Below, piece after piece: positions 16,194-23,175 of a stretch of DNA of 36,540 bases; the stretch's first letter is position 1, and every line of letters starts with the position of its first letter. The translations under genes and the position numbers were made by a program. Source of the stretch: Mariniblastus sp. (GTDB taxonomy: Bacteria > Planctomycetota > Planctomycetia > Pirellulales > Pirellulaceae); the NCBI GenBank assembly GCA_022447605.1, contig JAKVBG010000009.1, forward strand, positions 91,854 to 128,393. The letters are read 5' to 3'. A model generated the notes under the pieces. The model was not told where the DNA came from, made no database searches, and saw nothing but the letters and a program-made list of their open reading frames with translations.

Positions 16194-17360
16194 ATGCCCA
16201 TCATTTCTGTTCGGATCCCGCAACTTGGTGAGGGATTGCATGAAGCGTTACTTGTTGATTTCCTGAAACAGCCGGGTGACTCGGTCAAACGGGACGAGCC
16301 GATTTACGTGATGGAGACCGACAAGGCGACCACGGATGTCGAGTCGCCCTACGAAGGGACGCTGATCGAGTGGACCGTCGAGACGGGCAGCGTGTTGGAG
16401 ATCGGCACCGAAATCGCCAAAATGGAAGTGGCCGAAGGAGTCGAGGAGATGCCGGCCGGTCACGGTCCGGCGGACAGTGCTCCGGCGACGACCAGTGCGG
16501 TGGTTACCGATTCTACGCCGGTTGCCAGGAAGAAATCCAAAATCCAGATTCCGCCCAAGACCCGCAAGTTGCTCAAAGAGCATGGCCTGTTGGACCTGGC
16601 CGACGAGATCCCCACCGCCGGCTCGAAGCTGATGCCGGCCGATGTGGAGGCTTATCTGGCCGCCGGTGGCCAGGGTGGGCAGTCTTCCGACGATTATGCG
16701 GCCGAACTGCTGCCCCAGTCCCAAGTCACCCTGAACTTCCGTCTGAAACGGGGGACCCAGGATTGCATCCCGGTCACCGTCATGAACGAAGTCGACTGGA
16801 CGGCCCTGCAGTCGGCCCGGGCCGAGGTCAAGCCAAGTGGGGGACCGACCGGTTTTACCATGGCCCTCTGGTGCGTGGTCCAGGCCCTCAAGGAGCACGA
16901 TGCTTTTCGCAGCTCGTTGTCATCAGATGGCCGCACGCGTCACGTCTACCACCGCGTCAACTTGGGGATCGCCGTGGCCTTGCCGGGCGACCAGATGGTG
17001 ACGGCCGTGGTGCGGGGGGCGGACGAAATGGATCGTGAAACGTTCTTTGCCGCGGTGGCTCAGCAGATTGAACAGGCCCGTGACGGCCAGGACCAGGCGG
17101 ATGGGTCGACGACGCTGACGGTCTCCAACATTGGCAAGGCGGGGATGCGGATCGGGATCCCCGCGATTGTGGCGCCCGCCATGGCGACGCTGGCGATTGG
17201 CCAGACATACCCGCTACCAGTACCGGAAGGGGATTCTTTCCGTTTCCAGGTCTCCTGCACGATGACGCTTTCCTTCGATCACCGCTTGGCCAACGGCGTG
17301 GGTGCGGCGAATTTTATGAATCGGATCAAGGAAGAGATTGAGTCGTTTCAGGTCGAGTGA
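16194..17360 (+). CDS. Dihydrolipoamide acyltransferase (E2) of a 2-oxoacid dehydrogenase complex
   Basis: This 388-residue E2 has one lipoyl domain (residues 1-80, lipoylated K44 in METDKAT), a linker, and a peripheral subunit-binding domain (about 113-155, PPKTRKLLKEHGLLDLADEI). The acyltransferase domain spans about 170-388. The catalytic motif near the C-terminus is SFDHRLANG: H363 is present, but the usual Asp of HxxxDG is Asn367. Variants at this position exist in active E2 enzymes, so activity is likely but not certain. The gene follows the fused E1 by 7 bp, and the two proteins should form one complex. No E3 gene is in the window. Confidence 0.9.
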   Translation: MPIISVRIPQLGEGLHEALLVDFLKQPGDSVKRDEPIYVMETDKATTDVESPYEGTLIEWTVETGSVLEIGTEIAKMEVAEGVEEMPAGHGPADSAPATTSAVVTDSTPVARKKSKIQIPPKTRKLLKEHGLLDLADEIPTAGSKLMPADVEAYLAAGGQGGQSSDDYAAELLPQSQVTLNFRLKRGTQDCIPVTVMNEVDWTALQSARAEVKPSGGPTGFTMALWCVVQALKEHDAFRSSLSSDGRTRHVYHRVNLGIAVALPGDQMVTAVVRGADEMDRETFFAAVAQQIEQARDGQDQADGSTTLTVSNIGKAGMRIGIPAIVAPAMATLAIGQTYPLPVPEGDSFRFQVSCTMTLSFDHRLANGVGAANFMNRIKEEIESFQVE

Positions 17361-17541
17361 GCTGGTCGGTCTCGAAATCATTAGCCTTAGGTTTTCTTGC
17401 CAGCGGTAAATTTTTGAGATTTTCCCGTGAATAACCTGGCGGAATGGCGCTCGATAGGGGTACGGTATGGGGAATCTACTTCTGCCGGGCTGAAGCGTTT
17501 GGTTCACCCGGATTCCAGCGGACCTGTTCCCGGAAAGAACG

Positions 17542-18096
17542 ATGAGTGAGAACCCGTTTCAAGCCCCTCAGGTGACGCCGACGCAAGATGGAGAAGGTGT
17601 TGCCCCGTTGGCCAAGAAAGGGCCCGTTTCGATTATCGTCTTTGGTGTCTTGAATATCGTGTTCGCGATCATCGATATTTGCGTTTTGGCCGGGACGATT
17701 GTCTTGCTGGCCGATGTCGAAATCGCCGTCCCCTGGATCGTCCCGGTGATCGAACGGATCTATCAGCATTCTGTCGGTGGACCGTTACTTATGATCAATA
17801 TCGGCCTGGGGTCGCTGGTGTCGATTCTCTTATTGGTGGCCGGGATCTTGCTGCTGATGAACCGCAGAATGGGTCGGACCTTCTCCAATGCGTACGGGAT
17901 CTACACCATCTTGAGGCCCGCGTGCGTGGTGGTGGCGTTTGTTTTATGGCCGCAATTTCGGGAGATTCCCGACCAGGATGGGATGCCGTTTGATATGATC
18001 TCTGTCGTTTGGTTTTCCATGATCTACCCCATGATCTACCCGGTCCTGCTGTTGATCTTCATCAATCGCCCTCGAGTCAAGGCAGCTCTACATTAA
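17542..18096 (+). CDS. Small multi-pass membrane protein with N-terminal NPFQAP motif
   Basis: This 184-residue protein of unknown function starts MSENPFQAPQV, a short N-terminal motif I associate with planctomycete membrane proteins. It then has four predicted membrane segments: about 28-58 (IIVFGVLNIVFAIIDICVLA), 80-105 (LLMINIGLGSLVSILLLVA), 118-135 and 155-175. The short loops carry no catalytic motif. A GGAAAG-type site precedes the ATG. It lies 181 bp after the E2 gene on the same strand and may have its own promoter. Confidence 0.75.
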   Translation: MSENPFQAPQVTPTQDGEGVAPLAKKGPVSIIVFGVLNIVFAIIDICVLAGTIVLLADVEIAVPWIVPVIERIYQHSVGGPLLMINIGLGSLVSILLLVAGILLLMNRRMGRTFSNAYGIYTILRPACVVVAFVLWPQFREIPDQDGMPFDMISVVWFSMIYPMIYPVLLLIFINRPRVKAALH

Positions 18097-18263
18097 GCCT
18101 TGCATGAGATTGGATAGCCCGCTTCCCAGTCCTGTTCGCTCCGTTTTATTTTGCAATAATGGGCTGTTGGCGACGAATAAGGGGTAGGTGACGCCTTGGT
18201 CTTGTCAGTGATGACGGGATGAAATGGGACGTTTTGGCTTAAGTTTGACACGATCGGGGAAAC

Positions 18264-18740
18264 ATGGAAAACAAACCTGCGCTTGAAGAAACGACCCTTT
18301 ACCAGGGGAATCCGTCGATGTTCCGCAATCACCCGCTCTGGTACGTGGGGAACGTGCTGGTGATCGTACTCAGCCTGGGGCTGACGCTCTACCTGCTGTT
18401 TACCGGCCATTACAACTGGGCGTTGACGGCTTTGGTGATCGGTGTGGGGGGAGGATTGATTGCCTACGGTTGCTGGTGGCTGCAATGCAAGGCGTGCAAG
18501 TTGACGGTCACCAATGATCGCACGACTTTGCGACGGGGGATCCTGGCCAAGAACCTGACAGAAGTCTGGCACCAGGATGTGCGCAACGTCCAGCTCGACC
18601 AGACTTTCCTGCAGCGGATTTTCGACGTTGGCAGGGTCGGGATTTCGAGCGCGGCCCAAGCGGAGATTGAGATCACGGTCAATGGGATTCCCGACCCGGA
18701 TCGTGTCAAGGAATTGATCGACGAGCATCGCCGCCGCTAG
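18264..18740 (+). CDS. PH domain-containing membrane protein (bPH2/YdbS-like)
   Basis: This 158-residue protein has two membrane segments (about 29-50 and 54-74) followed by a bacterial PH-like domain. The PH part shows the pattern KLTVTNDRTTLRRGILAKN, then TEVWHQDVRNVQLDQTFLQR and VGRVGISSAA, as in bPH2 (YdbS/YdbT type) proteins. Their function is not settled. The TAG stop shares the four-base CTAG with the stop of the metal permease gene on the opposite strand, so the two genes end within each other. Confidence 0.8.
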   Translation: MENKPALEETTLYQGNPSMFRNHPLWYVGNVLVIVLSLGLTLYLLFTGHYNWALTALVIGVGGGLIAYGCWWLQCKACKLTVTNDRTTLRRGILAKNLTEVWHQDVRNVQLDQTFLQRIFDVGRVGISSAAQAEIEITVNGIPDPDRVKELIDEHRRR

Positions 18741-20305
18741 GAGACGTCGCTCGCCGGGATCGCGTCTCCCTCGTCCTCGTCGGTCGGAATGGGGCGGACG
18801 ATGAGGGCGTCGGCCTCGGTATGGTTGAGGGCGATGGCGGTACCCCGATCGGTTTTCAGGTTCCAGGTTTGCCCGTCGACCGAGCGTGGCAGGACCGTGA
18901 TTTCCGATCCGACCGACAGGCCGAGGCGGTTCGCCGCCGGCAGGATCTGCTCGATCCGGGCCCGGTTGCCCCGTCGCAGCATACTCGCTTTGACGTCCTG
19001 CTGCCCACTCGTTTGGACGGAATCGACCGGGATGATGGTGCCATGCGGGTCGGTGATCGGGTGGCCCAGTTTGTCGTCCAGGTAATCGACCGTCTGTTGG
19101 TCGCTGATATGTTCCAGCTGGTGCGCTTTTTCGTGAATCCGTTCACTCGCTTCACCCGTTTGCGCCAGGTAGGTCTCCCACAGTCGGTGGGCCCGTACCA
19201 GGCGCGTTGCCTCGGCCTGTCCCGTTTCGGTCAAGCGGACCTGATCCGCTTCACATTCCAGCAGGTTCCGGCGGGCCAACAGTCGGATTGCCCGTTGCAC
19301 ACGGCGATTGGGGGCGGTCACCGCCTGAAGCACCTGTGGAATCGCCATCACGTTACCGGTCGAACGGACAATCGCTCCCAGGACATCCTCCATCACTTCC
19401 TGGGGGACCAGGCTCGATCGTCGAATCCAGTCGGCCAGGATCCCGTAGCGGGGTGCCAGCAGGAGAATCAGCAGGAAGATCAGCGTCATCGTGACCACGA
19501 TCGTGGGGCCCGGGGAAGAGCCGATGGCGATGGTCAGGCCGAAGCCGAGCCAGTAGCCGAGGATGCCGATGAAGGCCGACAGCAGGACCATTCGGTTGAG
19601 TCGGTCGGTCAGCAGGTAAGCCGAGGCGGCCGGCGTAATGATCAGGGCGACCACCAGGATCACGCCCGCCACGCGGACCCCGCTGACGACCACCAGCGAG
19701 GTGCAGGCGGTCAACAGGTAATCGACTGCCAGGACGGGGATCCCGATCGAGGCGGCCATCACCGGGTCGAAGCTGGTAATCTGTAGCGGCCGGAAAAAGA
19801 GGATCACCGAGCAGAGGACCAGGCTGGAGACGACGGCCAGTAGCCAGAGCTCCTCGTTGGTGACCGCCAGTACGTTGCCGATGATGTAGTGGGTAATATC
19901 GATATGGACATAGCCGCCAATCGACTTGATCGACACGGCCAACGCGCCCAGACCAAAAATCCCGGTGTACATGATGCCGATTGCCGTGTCCTGCTTGATG
20001 CGGGAGACCCGGGTGATGAACCCGATCAGGGCGACCGTCAGTATCCCGGCCAGTATCGCCCCGGCCAGCATCCCGACCAGGTGGGCTTCCCGGCCAAACA
20101 CGATTTTCATGATCAGGTAGCCACCGATCACGCCGGCCAGCATCGCGTGGGCAATTGCATCGGCCAGGAACGACATTCGCCGCAGCACGATGAAGCAGCC
20201 GACCACGCTGCAGACCAGCGAGATCAGCGTACCGACGATGATCGGGCGGATCAGGTGTCCCTGTTCCAGCTGCAAATCGGTCAACCATTCAACCAGCGAG
20301 TTCAC
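18737..20305 (-). CDS. Metal ABC transporter permease fused to a DtxR/MntR-like repressor
   Basis: This 522-residue protein has two parts. Residues 1 to about 290 are an ABC-3 (ZnuB/MntB-like) permease with about eight or nine membrane segments (LRRMSFLADAIAHAMLAGV, GVRVAGVILVVALIITPAA). Residues about 300-522 form a complete DtxR-type metalloregulator: a winged helix (about 305-375), a dimerisation domain (to about 430), and an SH3/FeoA-like domain (about 440-505). Metal ligands seem kept: D307 (MntR D8 position), H373 and E377 (DtxR H79/E83), H391, H395 at the DtxR C102 position, E398 and H399. Free-standing permeases are about 280 residues. The GTG start at 20305 overlaps the ATPase stop (GTGA), and GGGAGA lies upstream. 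It may link uptake to metal sensing; whether the domain binds DNA while membrane-tethered is unknown. Confidence 0.9.
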   Translation of the reverse strand: MNSLVEWLTDLQLEQGHLIRPIIVGTLISLVCSVVGCFIVLRRMSFLADAIAHAMLAGVIGGYLIMKIVFGREAHLVGMLAGAILAGILTVALIGFITRVSRIKQDTAIGIMYTGIFGLGALAVSIKSIGGYVHIDITHYIIGNVLAVTNEELWLLAVVSSLVLCSVILFFRPLQITSFDPVMAASIGIPVLAVDYLLTACTSLVVVSGVRVAGVILVVALIITPAASAYLLTDRLNRMVLLSAFIGILGYWLGFGLTIAIGSSPGPTIVVTMTLIFLLILLLAPRYGILADWIRRSSLVPQEVMEDVLGAIVRSTGNVMAIPQVLQAVTAPNRRVQRAIRLLARRNLLECEADQVRLTETGQAEATRLVRAHRLWETYLAQTGEASERIHEKAHQLEHISDQQTVDYLDDKLGHPITDPHGTIIPVDSVQTSGQQDVKASMLRRGNRARIEQILPAANRLGLSVGSEITVLPRSVDGQTWNLKTDRGTAIALNHTEADALIVRPIPTDEDEGDAIPASDVS

Positions 20306-21087
20306 GGCGAGCGATCTCCCGCGCTTCGGGTGCCGGACAACTCGGCGAAGACCTTCATATTTCCCTCGTAGACATCGCACAGTAGCTGTGGTTCCAGGAT
20401 CTGCTCCGGGGTGCCAAAACCGAACATTCTCTGTTTGAGCAGGATCAGGTAGTCGAAGTACTCGGCAGCCGTCGACAGGTCGTGGTGCACCACGCAGAGG
20501 GTGCGACCTTGTTGCCGGGTCTCCCGCAGGACTTCCAGGATGGCGTTTTCGGTCGCCGCATCGACACCGGAAAACGGTTCATCCAGCAACAGGATCTCGG
20601 CATCCTGGGCCAGGGCCCGCGCCAGGAAGACCCGTTGCTGTTGTCCGCCGGACAATTGTCCAATTTGCCGGGATGCGAACTCGGTCATGCGGACCTTGGC
20701 CAGGGCCTGGTCAGCAATCTGCAGGTCGCGGCGCGACATGTCCTGCCACCAACGGCGGTGGCCATAGCGCCCCATCGTGGCGACTTCCCGAACCGTGATC
20801 GGGAAATCCCAGTCGACCGCTCCGCGCTGTGGGACATAGGCGACCATCCCTTTGGCTGCTGCCGCTTCCCGGCCAAAGATCCTGACTTCTCCCAGGTCCG
20901 GTTTAACGAACCCGAGCATCGCCTTGATCAAGGTCGATTTTCCGGACCCGTTGGGTCCGATGATGCCGACCAGTTTGCCCTTGGGGATATCGACCGTCAC
21001 GTCCAGCAGGGCCGGAACCGGGCCGTAGCTGACGGTCAAGTGATTGATCGAGATGGCGCTTTCCGTAGTCGGTTGTTCACGAATCAC
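20302..21087 (-). CDS. Metal ABC transporter ATP-binding protein (ZnuC/MntA-type)
   Basis: This 261-residue cytoplasmic ATPase has Walker A GPNGSGKST (residues 44-52), the signature LSGGQQQRVFLARAL, Walker B ILLLDEPFSGVD and the H-loop VVHHDLS. The central VPQRGAVDWDFPITV segment is typical of Mn/Zn/Fe uptake ATPases. GTG at 21087 follows GGAGAA with a 5-bp gap and overlaps the stop of the upstream gene in GTGA. Its own stop overlaps the GTG of the permease gene in the same way, so translation is probably coupled. Confidence 0.93.
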   Translation of the reverse strand: MIREQPTTESAISINHLTVSYGPVPALLDVTVDIPKGKLVGIIGPNGSGKSTLIKAMLGFVKPDLGEVRIFGREAAAAKGMVAYVPQRGAVDWDFPITVREVATMGRYGHRRWWQDMSRRDLQIADQALAKVRMTEFASRQIGQLSGGQQQRVFLARALAQDAEILLLDEPFSGVDAATENAILEVLRETRQQGRTLCVVHHDLSTAAEYFDYLILLKQRMFGFGTPEQILEPQLLCDVYEGNMKVFAELSGTRSAGDRSP

Positions 21088-21602
21088 GGGTGTTCTCCTG
21101 CATCATGCGGCTCGTCCCCGGTGACCGCGCGGGGGGCGGAAAATTTGATTTCTCCGCTGATCGAAGCGCGACCTTCCGCTTTCCAGAATGTCCGTTCGGC
21201 CCTCTGTTGCGGGCCGCGGAAGACTTGCACTCGGAGCGCCGCCGGCTGGGCAGATTTTTCATCCGCTGAATCGGTGGCCGAAAACGTGGCCTGGACGAAC
21301 AGGCTGTTCTGTTCCGCTCGCACCCCCTGCAGCGGGTCAATCCGGATCTCCCGACCCGCCGCAACCGGTTCCGAGTCAGCAAAGACCGGCTGACCGTGAA
21401 ACTGTACCCTCAGTGATGGTTCGTCAAAATCGGCGTCCCCCTCCAGTTGGGCGGTCGGGTAGAGTCGCACCGACCAGGCCTGGTCGTCCAGACGGGTTTC
21501 CAAATTGACCGGTTCCGGTCTGACCCGGTCGGTGAATTCGACGTAAGCCGCGACGCCACCGAAGAGAATGAGCGGGATCAAGGCTGCAAAGACCAATCTC
21601 AT
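21084..21602 (-). CDS. Unknown anchored or secreted protein in the metal ABC operon
   Basis: I do not recognise this 172-residue protein. It starts with a hydrophobic segment (LVFAALIPLILFGGVAAYV) that could be an uncleaved signal anchor. The rest is mostly beta-prone and hydrophilic (WSVRLYPTAQLEGDADF, LRVQFHGQPVF, LFVQATFSATD), which suggests a periplasmic beta domain. No His or Cys cluster that would mark metal storage is seen. It lies 7 bp downstream of the binding lipoprotein gene and its stop overlaps the ATPase start (GTGA). The position indicates a role in metal uptake, perhaps an accessory periplasmic component. Confidence 0.78.
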   Translation of the reverse strand: MRLVFAALIPLILFGGVAAYVEFTDRVRPEPVNLETRLDDQAWSVRLYPTAQLEGDADFDEPSLRVQFHGQPVFADSEPVAAGREIRIDPLQGVRAEQNSLFVQATFSATDSADEKSAQPAALRVQVFRGPQQRAERTFWKAEGRASISGEIKFSAPRAVTGDEPHDAGEHP

Positions 21603-21609
21603 GGTTTGC

Positions 21610-22656
21610 CTATTTCAGTCCTGCCACGATTTTCAACACGTTTTCCCGCATCATCCCGATATACGATTCGCCCGCGGTACCCGGGCCTCCCATGGCGTCG
21701 GAATAGAGCTCGCCCCCCACATCGACCCCTGCCTCCCTGGCGATCGCCTCGATCATCTCACGGTTCAAGGTGGTTTCTACGAAGATGCTGCGGACTTTCA
21801 GGTTGCGGATCTGGTCCACGACCGCCTGTCGATCGGAAATCGTCGTCCCGGCGATTTCATCCGTGGTCCAGCCGACCGGGCTGACCGGCTCAAAACCGTA
21901 GCGGTCACAAAAATAGCCAAACGCATCGTGGTGCGTGACCAGAACCCGGGGTCCGGCGATCGCGCCAACCTGTTGCTGGATCCAGTTTTCCAGGTCCCGT
22001 AGCTGGGCCCGATACAATTCTGCCCGGGCCCTGTACTCGTCGGCGTGTTCCGGGTCCAGGCGACAGACCTCGTCACGGATCTGCTTGACGTATTTCCAAG
22101 CATTGGCCGTGTTGAACCAGGCATGCGGGTCCTGGACCGGGCTGTCGTCGCCGGTCATCAACGGCTCCACCTCGTCGGTGCAGGTGACGAGCGGTTTGCC
22201 TGCGTTACTGGCCAGAGTCTTCATCCATTCATGTCCCTCCAGGTTCCACCCGTTCCGGATACAGAGGTCCGCCTTGGCGACCGCGTCGCTGTCGGCGACC
22301 CGCGGTTCGTAAGAGTGAGGATCCTGACCCGGGCCGAGAACCGAGTGAACATCCCAACGGTCGCCTACAACCTGCCGGGCAAAGTCAGCGCACTGCGTGG
22401 TCGAACAGACGATCAACTTCTTGTCCGCCGAGTGGGATGGGGTGGGTCGGTCTGCAACGTCGGCTGCCGGCCGATTCGTTGGTGGGGTTCCCGTGGTCAC
22501 CTCACGTTCGGAGCAACCTGTTAGCAGGCTGGCCAGCAGGCACAACCCGACCACGAGATTCAATCTTGGACTCGGTTTTGATTTCCAGGCGAAATCACGA
22601 AACGTTTCCTGCCTGTGCAACATGTTTGGCCTGATCGGTTGAGGGGATCGGTTCAC
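21610..22656 (-). CDS. Metal ABC transporter substrate-binding lipoprotein (ZnuA/TroA-like)
   Basis: This 348-residue protein of the cluster A-I metal binder family (Zn/Mn/Fe) has lipobox LLTGC with the acylated Cys at about 48. Likely metal ligands are H114 in DPHSYEP, H178 in DPHAWFN, H243 in THHDAFGYF and D320 in ELYSDAMGG, giving the three-His plus Asp site of TroA/MntC-type proteins. There is no His-rich loop, which weakens a specific zinc assignment. GTG 22656 has GGGAG upstream; ATG at 22623 is an alternative giving 337 residues. It is the first gene of the operon, followed by the unknown protein, the ATPase and the permease-repressor fusion. Confidence 0.9.
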   Translation of the reverse strand: MNRSPQPIRPNMLHRQETFRDFAWKSKPSPRLNLVVGLCLLASLLTGCSEREVTTGTPPTNRPAADVADRPTPSHSADKKLIVCSTTQCADFARQVVGDRWDVHSVLGPGQDPHSYEPRVADSDAVAKADLCIRNGWNLEGHEWMKTLASNAGKPLVTCTDEVEPLMTGDDSPVQDPHAWFNTANAWKYVKQIRDEVCRLDPEHADEYRARAELYRAQLRDLENWIQQQVGAIAGPRVLVTHHDAFGYFCDRYGFEPVSPVGWTTDEIAGTTISDRQAVVDQIRNLKVRSIFVETTLNREMIEAIAREAGVDVGGELYSDAMGGPGTAGESYIGMMRENVLKIVAGLK

Positions 22657-22686
22657 TTCCAGACACTCCCTGGCTGGCGATAAAGT

Positions 22687-22736
22687 GTAGCATAGGCTAC
22701 GGATTTATTTTCCCCGATGCCCCGGGTCGGTGTCAA
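22687..22736 (-). promoter_or_regulatory. Promoter and candidate DtxR/MntR-type operator of the metal operon
   Basis: On the minus strand, TTGACA (22736-22731) is followed after 18 bp by GAAAAT (22712-22707). Just downstream, near the expected transcription start, lies the inverted repeat GTAGCATAGGCTAC (22687-22700; arms GTAGC/GCTAC with a 4-bp centre), flanked by AT-rich sequence. The core resembles the TTAG...CTAA core of DtxR/MntR-family operators. Its place beside an operon that encodes a DtxR-like domain makes metal-dependent autoregulation plausible. Confidence 0.5.
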
Positions 22737-22740
22737 CGGA

Positions 22741-23175
22741 TAATCTGCCTGGCAAGGGGTAGAAAAGCAGGATACGGCCAGCGGGCGGTAACGCGGGACT
22801 GGCCGGCGGAGCTGCTCGGCGGGCAAATACCAACGGTGGGAGCAGAAGGGGACGGGTGCCCTCTGGTGAAAGTCGCTCCAGCGTTCACTGGGCGACGGCC
22901 CCGCCCGGCCTGCGTCCGCGGGATCAGTACGGACTTGCAGGCGATGCCGGGTCATGTGGAGCGAAAAGTCACTTCCGGGTGGCCGTGGAAAGTGACTCCG
23001 TTCCCAGCGGGGCGAGCCATTGTCTGTGAGGGCTTAAAACAAACCTCTCTGCAATGTTGGTTCGGCTCGACCGGCTGCCTGTCAACATTTCAAAATCAAA
23101 TTTCCGGTCGCGCCGAAAAATCAACTGGCATTGATCGTAATCTATTTGCCAAACGAGCCTGTCGTGGCAGGGGAC
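22741..23175. other. Gene-free spacer between sugar and metal ABC operons
   Basis: No open frame here has recognisable protein features. The only structure noted is the hairpin at 22967-22997, listed separately. The frames crossing this region look like chance. Confidence 0.5.
22962..22997 (-). terminator. Weak possible terminator after the sugar ABC operon
   Basis: On the minus strand, AGTCACTTTCC pairs with GGAAGTGACT (one bulged base, about 10-nt loop) and is followed by TTTT then CGC. It lies about 180 nt past the sugar permease stop. The short T run makes this a weak candidate. Confidence 0.35.

Noticed and set aside
18821..19786. 321-codon plus-strand frame
   Set aside because: It is antisense to the permease-repressor fusion, and its composition (Arg, Asp, Gln, Gly, His) is typical of an antisense frame.
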